64,000 bases of DNA from Arthrobacter sp. UKPF54-2 (GTDB lineage: Bacteria; Actinomycetota; Actinomycetes; Actinomycetales; Micrococcaceae), in assembly GCF_007858535.1 (NCBI RefSeq), contig NZ_CP040174.1:2976001-3040000 (forward strand), read 5' to 3'. This document shows positions 16,730 through 25,633 of this stretch, piece by piece. Both the position numbers and the translations under genes were made by a program. The notes under the pieces are model-generated. The model made no database searches, was not told the origin of the DNA, and saw only the letters and a list, made by a program, of their open reading frames with translations. The stretch's first letter is position 1, and the number at the start of each line of letters is the position of its first letter.

Positions 16730-17431
16730 ATGAGCAAGACTGAGCACAGCACCGCCGCCACCTCACGGCCCGCCGCCGGAACCACGTCCGGGGCCGGTTC
16801 CTCCCCCGCCACCGGCCGGCCGGGCCGCCGCCGGCGCTGGAACGCGACCGACCTTGGGCTGATCGCCGTGTTCGCCGCCCTCGTTGCGGTGTCCGCCGTC
16901 GTGCCCGCCATCCCCGTCGGGGCACTCGGCGTCCCGATCACCGTCCAGACCCTGGCCGTTATGCTCACCGGCCTCGCCCTCGGACCCGGCCGGGCGTTCG
17001 CCGCCGTCGGGCTGTACGTGCTGCTGGGTCTGGCCGGGCTGCCCATCTTCAGCAACGGCCGCGCCGGCCTGGGGGTGCTGGCCGGCCCCTCCGCCGGCTA
17101 CATCCTGGCCTTCCCGCTCGCGGCCGCCGCCGTGGGCTGGCTCGCCGCCGTCGTGCTGCGCCGCACCACGGGTAAGGTCCGCGCACTGGCCCTGTTCGCC
17201 GCAGCTATGGCCGGGAGCATCGTCTTCGTCCACAGCCTCGGAATCCTGGGACTCATGGTCAACGCGCGGCTGGAGCTCTCCAAGGCCCTCCTCGCCGACC
17301 TGGCCTTCTACCCGGGCGACGTGATCAAGAACATCCTCGCCGTGAGCGTCGCGCTGGCCCTGCACAAGGCCTTCCCCGATCTGCTGGTGCGCCGCGCCCG
17401 CCCGGCCGGCGAGACCACAGCCCGCGCGTGA
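16730..17431 (+). CDS. bioY: Biotin transporter substrate-binding component BioY
   Basis: 233 residues with about six transmembrane segments. BioY signature: VPITVQTLAVMLTGLALGP and LYVLLGLAGLPIFSNGRAGL, then GPSAGYILAFPLAA. It is the S component that binds biotin in an energy-coupling factor transporter. Start chosen at the ATG at 16730 (MSKTEHSTAA), which has AGGA about 7 bases before it. The first 35 residues are Ala/Ser/Thr/Gly-rich and cytosolic. The stop overlaps the GTG of the ATPase gene (GTGA). Confidence 0.95.
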   Translation: MSKTEHSTAATSRPAAGTTSGAGSSPATGRPGRRRRWNATDLGLIAVFAALVAVSAVVPAIPVGALGVPITVQTLAVMLTGLALGPGRAFAAVGLYVLLGLAGLPIFSNGRAGLGVLAGPSAGYILAFPLAAAAVGWLAAVVLRRTTGKVRALALFAAAMAGSIVFVHSLGILGLMVNARLELSKALLADLAFYPGDVIKNILAVSVALALHKAFPDLLVRRARPAGETTARA

Positions 17432-18186
17432 GCGTCGTCTTCGACCGCGCCGCGGTCCGGGTGGCGGTTGACGGCCGGCCGGACCCCAAGACGCTGCTGG
17501 AACCGGTGTCCCTGTCGCTGACCGAGCACCGGATCGGCGTCATCGGGGCCAACGGCTCGGGCAAATCCACGCTGCTGCGGATGGTCAACGGCCTCGTCCC
17601 GCCCAGTTCCGGCACGGTGGCGGTGCACGGAACGGACACGGTCCGCGGTGTCCGCGCCGTCCGCCGGCGGGTTGGTTTCGTCTTCACCGACCCCCTCGCG
17701 CAGCTCGTGATGCCCACCGGGCGCGAGGATGTGGAACTGTCCTTGCGCCGCTCGGTGCGGAACCCGCGTGAGCGGCGCGCGCAGGCGGAGGCGGTGCTGG
17801 ACCGTTTTGGCCTGCTGCCGCTGGCGGACCAGAGTATTTACGAGCTTTCCGGCGGTGAACGCCAGCTCGTGGCGCTCGCCGCGGTGCTGGCCGTGGGCCC
17901 GGATGTCCTGGTTCTCGACGAACCGTCCACCCTGCTGGACCTGCGGAACCGGGAACTGTTGCGCCGCACCCTGGCGGGCCTGGACCAGCAGATCATCCTG
18001 TCCACCCACGACCTCGACCTTGCCCTCGACCTTGGCCGGGTGCTGGTGGTGGACGCCGGGAGGATCGTGTTCGACGGCGCCCCGGCCGCCGCCGTCGCGC
18101 ACTACCGGGCGCTGTGCGCGGCGGACCCTGCCCCCGCCCCGCCGGCCGCCGGGAACTCGGCCGCCGGGGAGTCGGCACGGCCATGA
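17428..18186 (+). CDS. bioM: Energy-coupling factor transporter ATPase of the biotin transporter
   Basis: 252 residues, one ABC ATPase domain. Walker A GANGSGKST, signature LSGGERQLVALA, Walker B VLVLDEPSTLLDL, switch His in ILSTHDLDLAL. It powers biotin uptake with BioY and BioN. GTG start at 17428 overlapping the bioY stop; its own stop overlaps the bioN ATG (ATGA). The Ala/Pro-rich tail of about 25 residues is probably unstructured. Confidence 0.92.
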   Translation: MSVVFDRAAVRVAVDGRPDPKTLLEPVSLSLTEHRIGVIGANGSGKSTLLRMVNGLVPPSSGTVAVHGTDTVRGVRAVRRRVGFVFTDPLAQLVMPTGREDVELSLRRSVRNPRERRAQAEAVLDRFGLLPLADQSIYELSGGERQLVALAAVLAVGPDVLVLDEPSTLLDLRNRELLRRTLAGLDQQIILSTHDLDLALDLGRVLVVDAGRIVFDGAPAAAVAHYRALCAADPAPAPPAAGNSAAGESARP

Positions 18187-18833
18187 GGGGGCACGGCTTC
18201 CTGCTTGCCCACTACGTGCCCGGGTCTTCCCCGGTACACCGCGCCCCGCTGTGGCTGAAGTTCCTGCTGGTGCTGGCGTGCGGGATGGCGTCGTTCCTGG
18301 TGGCCGACTGGGCCGCGGCCGCCGCGGGGCTCGGGCTGCTGTGCGGGGTGTACCTGTTCAGCGGTGCCGGAGCGGCCAGGCTGCTGCGGGCCGTCCGGCC
18401 GGTGCTCCCGGTGCTCGCCGTGATCGGGCTGTACCAGTGGTGGCAGCTCGGCGGCGCCCCGGCCGCGAGGATTGTGCTCAACGTCCTGGTCTGCGTGGTG
18501 GCTGCGTCAATCCTCACCGCCACCACACCGGTCCAGGCGCTCCTGGACGGGGTGGCCTCACTCGCCCGGCCGTTCCGCCGTCTCGGCGCCGACCCGGAAC
18601 GGTTTGCGCTGACGATTGCGATCATGCTCCGCAGTATCCCCTTCATCGCCGGAGCCTACGCCGACGTCCGTGATTCCGCCCGCGCCCGCGGCCTGGACCG
18701 GAACCCCCGGGCCTTGGTGCTGCCGGTGTTCATCACCACGGTGGCGTTCGCCCGGCAGACCGGCGACGCCCTGGCCGCCCGGGGTCTGGGCGAGGCTGAA
18801 GAGCCTGACGGCCCCGAGGTGAGACTGGTCTGA
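18183..18833 (+). CDS. bioN: Energy-coupling factor transmembrane protein of the biotin transporter
   Basis: 216 residues, about five to six hydrophobic segments. T-component traits: GSSPVHRAPLWLKFLLVL at the N-terminus and the coupling-helix motif ADVRDSARARGLDRN, a variant of the Ala-Arg-Gly signature that contacts the ATPase. With bioY and the ATPase it makes a complete dedicated (group I) biotin transporter. ATG at 18183 overlaps the previous stop by four bases. Confidence 0.92.
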   Translation: MRGHGFLLAHYVPGSSPVHRAPLWLKFLLVLACGMASFLVADWAAAAAGLGLLCGVYLFSGAGAARLLRAVRPVLPVLAVIGLYQWWQLGGAPAARIVLNVLVCVVAASILTATTPVQALLDGVASLARPFRRLGADPERFALTIAIMLRSIPFIAGAYADVRDSARARGLDRNPRALVLPVFITTVAFARQTGDALAARGLGEAEEPDGPEVRLV

Positions 18834-18881
18834 GGACTCGGAGGGCTAAGGGGCTGGTGCCGGCCGACGCGCAGGTTCACC

Positions 18882-18993
18882 GGACATGCCCGTTGCTGCG
18901 CCCCGCCGTCGAGCATGCCCATCCCTGGTCACACGGAGTGGACATAGACGCACTTTGTCCAAGCCCTGGGCTGAAGGATGGACATGCCCGTCG
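18882..18993 (-). repeat. Intergenic element, copy 2, inverted relative to copy 1
   Basis: Read on the minus strand from 18989: GGGCATGTCCATCC, then ATGTCCACTCCGTG starting 44 bases on, then GGGCATGCTC starting 69 bases on, the same order and spacing as at 10923-11001. A further copy of the decamer (GGACATGCCC on the plus strand) is at 18882. It fills the space between the convergent bioN and thiolase genes. Confidence 0.85.
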
Positions 18994-18996
18994 GGG

Positions 18997-20211
18997 CTAG
19001 CTGAAGGAGCGGTACTCGAACAGCGCGGCGGTCCCCATGCCGCCGGCGATGCTGATCATGGCCAGCGCCAGCTTGCCGTCCAGGGGTTCACGGCGGGCCT
19101 GGGCCAGCAGCCGGGTGACAAGCACGGCGCCGGAGGCCCCGTAGGCGTGGCCCAGGGCGAGGGCGCCGCCGTCGAGGTTGACGCGGTGCGGGTCGATCCC
19201 GAGCTGGTCGAGGCAGGCCAGCACCTGCGCCGCGAACGCCTCGTTGAATTCGATGAGGCCAAGGTCCCCCGCCGCGACGCCGGTGGCCGCCAGCAGGCGG
19301 TCAGCCGCCACGGCCGCGCCCATCCCCAGCAGCGCCGGGTCGACGCCCGCCGTGTCCTTTCCGAGCAGCACGAGGCCGTCGCGGGCACCGAGCGCTTTCG
19401 CCCGCGCCAGGGAGGTGACCACGGCGGCGGCGGCCCCGTCGGCGTCGAAGCAGGAGTTCCCGGCGGTGACTGTCCCGCCAGGAACGAAGGCAGCCGGGAA
19501 GCGGGGAAGCACCGCGGGTGTGAGCGACCGCCGCGGGCCGTCGTCGGCGGACACCCGCCCCGACGGCCGGGGCAGAGGCACTGTCTCGGCCGCGAAGGCT
19601 CCGTCCGCGGCGGCGCCGAGCGCCCGGCGGTGGCTCCGCAGCGCGTAATCGTCCTGCCGCTGCCGGTCAATGCCGAAGCGGGCCGCGACGTTTTCGGCCG
19701 CCACCCCCATGTCCGGGTCGCCATGGCTGTCGGGCGCGAACCGGGCGCGGCTGAAGTACTGCGGCTCGCCTCCGGGACCGGGCCGGGCCCGCAGCGGGGC
19801 CGTGCTGATGCTCTCCACCCCGCCGGCGAGGAAGATGTCACCGCCGCCAACGCCGCCGCCGGAGGCAATCAGCCGGCAGGCCAGGGCGATCGCGTCAAGG
19901 CCGGAACCGCACTGCCGGTCCACGGTCAGGCCGGGAACGCTCACGGGCATCCCCGCCTCCAGGGCCGCCAGCCGGGCGACGTTGCCGCCGCCGCCCACGG
20001 CGTTGCCTATCACGACGTCTGCCACGCCGCCGGCCGCGACGCCGGTGTCGCTGAGCAGGCGGCGCAGTACCGGGGCCAGCAGCTTGTGGGCGTGCAGGAA
20101 CGAGAGGGCGCCGTGGGCGCGGCAGAGCGGGGAGCGGAGCGCGGCGATAATGACGGGCTGCCGGTCCGCCGGCAGCCCGGTCCGGCGGGACCTACCCGGT
20201 GCGGAGGTCAC
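18997..20211 (-). CDS. Thiolase family protein lacking the second catalytic cysteine
   Basis: 404 residues, full thiolase fold. The nucleophile Cys101 is present in DRQCGSGLDAIAL, and the His loop reads ALGHAYGASGA (the usual GHP is GHA). Near the C-terminus the expected CxGGG motif is SIAGGMG, so the second catalytic cysteine is Ser387. Classical thiolytic or Claisen activity may be changed. Start chosen at the GTG at 20211, with GAGG/GGAG just upstream; a TTG at 20229 overlapping the ligase stop is an alternative. It follows the AMP-forming ligase and is probably co-translated, so it likely acts on an acyl-CoA made by it. Confidence 0.88.
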   Translation of the reverse strand: MTSAPGRSRRTGLPADRQPVIIAALRSPLCRAHGALSFLHAHKLLAPVLRRLLSDTGVAAGGVADVVIGNAVGGGGNVARLAALEAGMPVSVPGLTVDRQCGSGLDAIALACRLIASGGGVGGGDIFLAGGVESISTAPLRARPGPGGEPQYFSRARFAPDSHGDPDMGVAAENVAARFGIDRQRQDDYALRSHRRALGAAADGAFAAETVPLPRPSGRVSADDGPRRSLTPAVLPRFPAAFVPGGTVTAGNSCFDADGAAAAVVTSLARAKALGARDGLVLLGKDTAGVDPALLGMGAAVAADRLLAATGVAAGDLGLIEFNEAFAAQVLACLDQLGIDPHRVNLDGGALALGHAYGASGAVLVTRLLAQARREPLDGKLALAMISIAGGMGTAALFEYRSFS

Positions 20212-20221
20212 GGGCTCCGCC

Positions 20222-21637
20222 TCAGTCAAGGCGCCTGACGTGCGGATCGCCGCCGGCAATCCACTCGAGCAGGAGCGGGCGGCTGATCTTTCCACGGTCC
20301 GTGACGGGCAGTTCGGCCAGCAGGTAGTACTCCAGCGGCCGCTTGTTCCGGGCCAGGAGGTTTTCGACGCCGGTCCTCAGCTGGGTGCCGGTCACGCCGC
20401 CATGGGAGGGCAGCACCGCCGCCACCACGCGCTGGCCGCGGAGCTCGTCGGCCACGCCGGCGGCGACCACGGCCGCGACCCCCGGCACGGACCCGAGGGC
20501 CAGTTCCACCTCGTGCGGGTACACGTTGGTTGCGGCGGTGAGGATCATGTCCGAGCGGCGGCCCAGCAGGTGCAGGACGCCGTCGGCGAGGTACCCCTGG
20601 TCGCCCACGGTGTACCAGCCGTTGAGGCACTGCAGCGCCTCGCCGTCGTCGCCCCAGAGGTACCCGTCGCTGACCATGCCGCTGCGGACATAGACGGTGC
20701 CGTCCGTCCCGTCCGGGACGGGGGCGCCGTCGCCGTCGAGGATGCTGAGCTCGACACCGGGGAACGGCAGCCCGATCCCGGTACCGCCCGACGCGGGGGC
20801 AGCGCCGGGTGGGAGTCCGGCGCCGGCGACGAAGCTGAGCTCGGCGGCGCCGTAGTACTCGAAGATGGTGGCGTTGGGCGCCCAGCGGCGCGCCGCCTCG
20901 ACGGTGCGGGCGTCGAGCTTTGAGCCGGCGCAAATGATGCTCCGCACCCCGGAGGCGTCCACGCCGCCCGCCAACCCGCGTTCGCTGAGCAGCCGGAGCA
21001 TGGTCGGGACCAGGACCAGCCGGGTGATGCCGTCGTGGCTGACCGCGGCGTGCGCGTCGCCGACGTCGAACTGTGCCAGGGTGTGGAACTCGGAGCCGGC
21101 GTACAGGCATTCGGCGAGGGCGTAAAGGTTGAGGCTGGCGGCGAGCGGGCCGGGCGCGAGCGTCCGGTCCCCCGGGCGCAGGCCGAAGAACTCCACCGAG
21201 GAGTCGAAGGACAGCTGCCACGACCGCCGGGACCGGGTGAAGGCTTTGGGGACCGCGGTGGTCCCGGAGGTAAGCCCGATCAGGAACGGTGCGTCCGGGT
21301 CACCGTCGGCGAGTTCGCCGCCCGAGTCCGGGCCGGCAGCGGCGCCGCCGGCGGGAACAGTCTCCGCGATCCGCGCGGTGAGGGCGTCCCGGAGCTGCTG
21401 CGGCCAGGCGGGGTCGAGCACGGCGCAGCGCCGGCCGCCCGCTACGGCCGCTGAGAAGGCGGCCGCGAACCGGGTGGAATTGTGTTCGGCCAGCACCGTG
21501 ACGGCCGGGGTGGCCGGTACGAGTGCGGCCGCGGCGTCCCGGAGCCCGGCCCAGCTCAGGCGCTGGCCGGCCACAACGACGGCGGTGTCGTCGGGGCGCT
21601 CGTCGGCCCAGCGCTGGAGTCTGTCGAGGAAAGGCAT
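20222..21637 (-). CDS. AMP-forming acyl-CoA ligase/synthetase family protein
   Basis: 471 residues, somewhat short for the class. Adenylate-forming motifs: LTSGTTAVPKAF (P-loop), YYGAAELS (A5), WYTVGDQGYL (A7) and the lysine loop VTDRGKISRPLL. It is expected to activate a carboxylic acid to acyl-AMP and pass it to CoA; the acid is unknown. ATG at 21637, exactly placed for a leaderless transcript. The thiolase overlaps or follows within 11 bases. Confidence 0.88.
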   Translation of the reverse strand: MPFLDRLQRWADERPDDTAVVVAGQRLSWAGLRDAAAALVPATPAVTVLAEHNSTRFAAAFSAAVAGGRRCAVLDPAWPQQLRDALTARIAETVPAGGAAAGPDSGGELADGDPDAPFLIGLTSGTTAVPKAFTRSRRSWQLSFDSSVEFFGLRPGDRTLAPGPLAASLNLYALAECLYAGSEFHTLAQFDVGDAHAAVSHDGITRLVLVPTMLRLLSERGLAGGVDASGVRSIICAGSKLDARTVEAARRWAPNATIFEYYGAAELSFVAGAGLPPGAAPASGGTGIGLPFPGVELSILDGDGAPVPDGTDGTVYVRSGMVSDGYLWGDDGEALQCLNGWYTVGDQGYLADGVLHLLGRRSDMILTAATNVYPHEVELALGSVPGVAAVVAAGVADELRGQRVVAAVLPSHGGVTGTQLRTGVENLLARNKRPLEYYLLAELPVTDRGKISRPLLLEWIAGGDPHVRRLD

Positions 21638-21650
21638 CGGATCAACTTTA
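21638..21650 (-). promoter_or_regulatory. Promoter -10 giving a leaderless ligase transcript
   Basis: On the minus strand TAAAGT (21650-21645) plus seven bases leads to the ATG at 21637. No ribosome binding site lies between. Confidence 0.55.
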
Positions 21651-21683
21651 CCGGGCAGGGGCCTATTGGAGGGCGGCAGGGGA

Positions 21684-21695
21684 TATTGTGACAGC
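21684..21695 (+). promoter_or_regulatory. Promoter -10 giving a leaderless metalloprotease transcript
   Basis: TATTGT at 21684-21689 plus six bases leads to the ATG at 21696. Together with the divergent ligase promoter the two -10 boxes are only about 33 bases apart, back to back. Confidence 0.55.
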
Positions 21696-22580
21696 ATGAG
21701 TTTCAATGACAATGTCCAGCTGGATCCCTCGCAGGTCCAGAGCCGCGGCGGCATGGGCCGGGGCACCAAGATCGGCGGCGGAATCGGCGGCGGCATTGTG
21801 CTGCTCCTGGCCGCGCTGTTCGGTATCAACCCCGCCCTCCTTGAGGGCCTGACCGGTACCACCCAGGACCAGACGCAGAGTCAGGCCACGGCTCCGGCCT
21901 GCAAGACCGGGGCCGACGCGGACGCCAACCTTGACTGCCGGATCGTGGGCACGGTCAACAGCCTGAACGCGTTCTGGCCGGCGTACCTGGCCCAGTACGG
22001 CAAGCAGTATCCGCAACCCAAGACGGTGCTGTTCCGCGGCGCCACCAGCACCGGGTGCGGCAGTGCCACCTCGGAGGTGGGCCCGTTCTACTGCCCCGCG
22101 GACCAGACCGCGTACTTTGATCCGGGTTTCTTCCAGGAGCTGGTGGACCGCTTTGGTTCCTCCGGCGGCCCGCTGGCGCAGGAGTACGTGGTGGCGCACG
22201 AGTTCGGACACCACGTCCAGAACCTGCTCGGCACCATCGACCGCGCCCAGCAGGACCCCCAGGGACCCGAGTCCGGCGCCGTGCGCACCGAGCTCCAGGC
22301 GGACTGCTACGCCGGCCTGTGGGTCCGTTATGCCACCACCACCAAGGATCCCAAGTCCGGCCAGGCGTACCTTGAGCCGCTGACGGACAAGGACCTGCAG
22401 GATGCCCTGTCCGCGGCGTCCTCGGTGGGCGATGACCGGATCCAGAAGGCCGCCACGGGCCGGGTCTCCCCCGAGTCGTGGACGCACGGTTCCAGCGCCC
22501 AGCGGCAGAAGTGGTTCTACCAGGGCTACAAGACCGGCGACATCAACCAGTGCGACACCTTCAAGGTCGCCACCCCGTAA
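21696..22580 (+). CDS. YpfJ-type neutral zinc metallopeptidase
   Basis: 294 residues. A short cytosolic head with glycine-rich GRGTKIGGGIGGG, one transmembrane helix at about 27-45, then an extracytoplasmic domain of the putative neutral zinc metallopeptidase family (PF04228). The zinc site HEFGHH is at 168-173, and ELQADCYAGLW supplies the expected third ligand glutamate. Four cysteines in the outer domain (CKTG, DCRIV, TGCGS, FYCPAD) could form disulfides. Substrates unknown. ATG at 21696 supported by the leaderless promoter. Confidence 0.9.
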   Translation: MSFNDNVQLDPSQVQSRGGMGRGTKIGGGIGGGIVLLLAALFGINPALLEGLTGTTQDQTQSQATAPACKTGADADANLDCRIVGTVNSLNAFWPAYLAQYGKQYPQPKTVLFRGATSTGCGSATSEVGPFYCPADQTAYFDPGFFQELVDRFGSSGGPLAQEYVVAHEFGHHVQNLLGTIDRAQQDPQGPESGAVRTELQADCYAGLWVRYATTTKDPKSGQAYLEPLTDKDLQDALSAASSVGDDRIQKAATGRVSPESWTHGSSAQRQKWFYQGYKTGDINQCDTFKVATP

Positions 22581-22592
22581 TCCGGTACCCGC

Positions 22593-22653
22593 ATCGATTG
22601 CTCCATACCCGCCCTTTTGGCGGCCCAAAAGGGCCGTTGCGGAGCAGTCGATG
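22593..22653. terminator. Nested inverted repeat after the metalloprotease
   Basis: Outer arms ATCGATTGCTCC and GGAGCAGTCGAT pair with one mismatch. Inside, GCCCTTTTGG (22611-22620) pairs perfectly with CCAAAAGGGC (22625-22634) over the loop CGGC. A likely transcription terminator. Confidence 0.65.
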
Positions 22654-22655
22654 GG

Positions 22656-22702
22656 ACGACGACGGCGGGCCCACCTCCAGGAGGTGGGCCCGCCGTCGTC
22701 GT
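22656..22702. terminator. Perfect 23-bp palindrome between convergent genes
   Basis: The arm at 22656-22678 (ACGACGACGGCGGGCCCACC...) is the exact reverse complement of 22680-22702, with a single central A. It is 9 bases from the stop of the leftward sufT-like gene and follows the nested repeat above, so the two together could end transcripts from both sides. No T run. Confidence 0.75.
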
Positions 22703-22711
22703 AGGGGTAAA

Positions 22712-23044
22712 TCAGATGTTGAAGCCGAGGGCGCGCATCTGGTCGCGGCCGTCCTCGGTGATCCGTTCCGGACCCCACGGCGGCATCCACACCCAGTTCA
22801 GGCGCCAGTCATCGACAATACCGTCCAGGGCCTTGCCGACCTGCTCCTCGATCACGTCGGTGAGCGGGCAGGCGGCCGTGGTGAGCGTCATGTCGATCAG
22901 CAGGGCGCCGTCGTCGTCGGAGTACTTGAGTCCGTAGAGCAGGCCCAGGTCAACGATGTTCACGCCCAGTTCAGGGTCGATCACATCCTTGAGTGCCTCT
23001 TCGACATCCTCGAGGCCCGTGCGGGCCGTATTGATTTCGGTCAT
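22712..23044 (-). CDS. SufT/DUF59 family Fe-S assembly protein
   Basis: 110 residues. MIP18/PaaD-like domain: DVIDPELGVNIVDLGLLYG and the cysteine segment TTAACPLTDVIEEQV, then WVWMPPWGPERITEDGRDQM. Such proteins mature Fe-S proteins; position directly behind sufC supports that role. ATG at 23044; 13 bases after the sufC stop. Last gene of the SUF operon in the window; strong palindromes follow. Confidence 0.92.
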   Translation of the reverse strand: MTEINTARTGLEDVEEALKDVIDPELGVNIVDLGLLYGLKYSDDDGALLIDMTLTTAACPLTDVIEEQVGKALDGIVDDWRLNWVWMPPWGPERITEDGRDQMRALGFNI

Positions 23045-23057
23045 GGCGTAGTCCTAA

Positions 23058-23855
<798 letters not shown>

Positions 23856-23933
23856 GTTTCTTGTTCTCCTCTGCACCGCCGCCTCGGCGGTGCGGTTCTC
23901 GTCGATAAGTTTTTAGGTGGTGCTGGCTGCCGG

Positions 23934-23969
23934 CCGGGCCGGGGCAGGTGGTGCGTGCCCCGGGCCCGG
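23934..23969 (-). terminator. Hairpin just after the Rieske gene
   Basis: CCGGGCCGGGGCA (23934-23946) pairs with TGCCCCGGGCCCGG (23956-23969) with one bulged base. It abuts the Rieske stop codon in the middle of the SUF operon and may lower read-through into sufC. No T run. Confidence 0.45.
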
Positions 23970-24329
23970 TCAGCTGAAGTTCGGAGCCTCGGCGCCGTTC
24001 AGGACGGTGCTGACGTCCACGTAGACGTCGTCATCGAAGATGGTGACGGCAAAGACGGGCACCGGGTCGTAGGCAGGCAGCTGGAGCGGCTGGCCGCTGC
24101 GCAGGTCGAACTGGGAGCCGTGGCCCCAGCATTCGATCTTGCAGCCTTCCACCTCGCCCTCGGAGAGTGAGATATCCGCATGCGAGCAGGTGTCGCCGAT
24201 CGCGTGGATCTCCCCCATCGAGTCCTTGACGACCGCTACCGGGTAGTCGTCGATCAGGATGCGCAGGGCCTGCTTGAGCTGGATCTCGCTGGCGCTGCAG
24301 ACCAACTCGCCCTTGGGCTGTTCCGTCAT
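23970..24329 (-). CDS. Rieske-type non-heme iron ferredoxin
   Basis: 119 residues. Binds a 2Fe-2S cluster through DTCSHADISL (Cys-x-His) and ECWGHGSQFDL (Cys-x2-His). Small soluble ferredoxin like those of dioxygenases, but no dioxygenase is near. Its place between sufD and sufC suggests an electron or cluster role in Fe-S assembly; this is inference. ATG at 24329, 17 bases after sufD. Confidence 0.93.
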   Translation of the reverse strand: MTEQPKGELVCSASEIQLKQALRILIDDYPVAVVKDSMGEIHAIGDTCSHADISLSEGEVEGCKIECWGHGSQFDLRSGQPLQLPAYDPVPVFAVTIFDDDVYVDVSTVLNGAEAPNFS

Positions 24330-24346
24330 GTGTCGTCCCGTACTGT

Positions 24347-25633
24347 CTAGTTGTCCGTGGCCGCGAGCTCGCGCTCGACAGCTTCAGTGAGGCGTTCCTC
24401 GATGGCGGGAACCTTGATCTGCTGGATGATCTCGTTCAGGAAGCCGCGGACCACGAGCCGGCGGGCCACCTTCTCCGGGATACCGCGGGCCATCAGGTAG
24501 AACAGGTGCTCGTCGTCGAAGCGGCCGGTGGCGCTGGCGTGGCCGGCGCCGGCGATCAGGCCGGTCTCGATTTCAAGGTTGGGCACCGAATCCGCGCGGG
24601 CACCGTCGGTGAGGACCAGGTTGCGGTTGGCCTCGTAGGTGTCGGTGCCTTCGGCTTCCTTGCGGATCAGGACGTCGCCCACCCAGACGGTGTGCGCGTT
24701 GCGGCCCTGCAGGGCCCCCTTGTACAGCACGTTGGACTTGCAGTTGGCGACCGCGTGGTCCACGAAGAGGCGCTGCTCGAGGTGCTGGCCGGCGTCGGCG
24801 AAGTACAGGCCGAACAGTTCCGCTTCCGCGCCGGGGGCGGTGAAGCGGGCCGACGGCGTGACGCGCACCAGGTCGCCGCCGAGGCTGACGACGATGTGCT
24901 TGAACTTGGCGTCGCGGCCGAGCTTCGCCTGCTGGGAGGACGCGTGCACGGCGTCGTCGTTCCATTCCTGGAGCGAGATGACGGTCAGCTGCGCGCCGTC
25001 CTCCACGAGGATTTCGATGTTTTCCGAGACGACGGCGGTGCCCTGGTGGTCCAGCACCACAACGGCCTTGGAGAACTTCTCCGCGATGATCACCACGTGC
25101 TGCGACGCGGCCGCGGTGCCCTGGCCGGTCAGCACGACGCTGACCTCGCCCTCGGCCTGGACCTCGGCGGGGACCGTGATGACGGTGGCCTCGGTGAAGT
25201 TTTCCCAGGCGTTGGCGGAGACGCGGTCCTCAGGGATCGCGGCGGAGCCGATGCGGGCGTCGTCGCGGCCGACGGTCTCGACCCGGACGCTGTCCGGGCC
25301 GGTGACGGCCACGGCCGGGGCCGCGCCGTTCAGGACCTCGGTGTGCAGGCCGCGCAGGCGCTTGAGCGGGGTGAAGCGCCAGTCTTCCTCCATGCCGGTC
25401 AGGGGCTTGAAGTCCGCCAGCTTGTACGAGGTCAGGCGGCCGGCGCGGGAGCTGTCCGGTACGCCGACGCCGCCGCCGTGCGAGTGGCGCTTGACGGCGT
25501 CACCGGCCAGCGGGGACTTGGACTCCGCGGCGTTCAGCGGCGAGAGGCTTTCGCCTTCCTCGGTGAAACCGTTGATGAACGGCTGGGCTGAGGGCGCGCC
25601 GATGCGCGCCTTTTCGGTAGTGATGTCAGTCAT
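24347..25633 (-). CDS. sufD: SUF Fe-S assembly scaffold protein SufD
   Basis: 428 residues, usual length. SufD-family C-terminus with ATGRFDDEHLFYLMARGIPEKVARRLVVRGFLNEIIQQI and the beta-helix core before it (long match given here only as the landmark near residues 365-405). Forms the SufB-SufC2-SufD complex on which clusters are built. The ATG at 25633 overlaps the sufB stop (TAATG). Confidence 0.95.
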   Translation of the reverse strand: MTDITTEKARIGAPSAQPFINGFTEEGESLSPLNAAESKSPLAGDAVKRHSHGGGVGVPDSSRAGRLTSYKLADFKPLTGMEEDWRFTPLKRLRGLHTEVLNGAAPAVAVTGPDSVRVETVGRDDARIGSAAIPEDRVSANAWENFTEATVITVPAEVQAEGEVSVVLTGQGTAAASQHVVIIAEKFSKAVVVLDHQGTAVVSENIEILVEDGAQLTVISLQEWNDDAVHASSQQAKLGRDAKFKHIVVSLGGDLVRVTPSARFTAPGAEAELFGLYFADAGQHLEQRLFVDHAVANCKSNVLYKGALQGRNAHTVWVGDVLIRKEAEGTDTYEANRNLVLTDGARADSVPNLEIETGLIAGAGHASATGRFDDEHLFYLMARGIPEKVARRLVVRGFLNEIIQQIKVPAIEERLTEAVERELAATDN

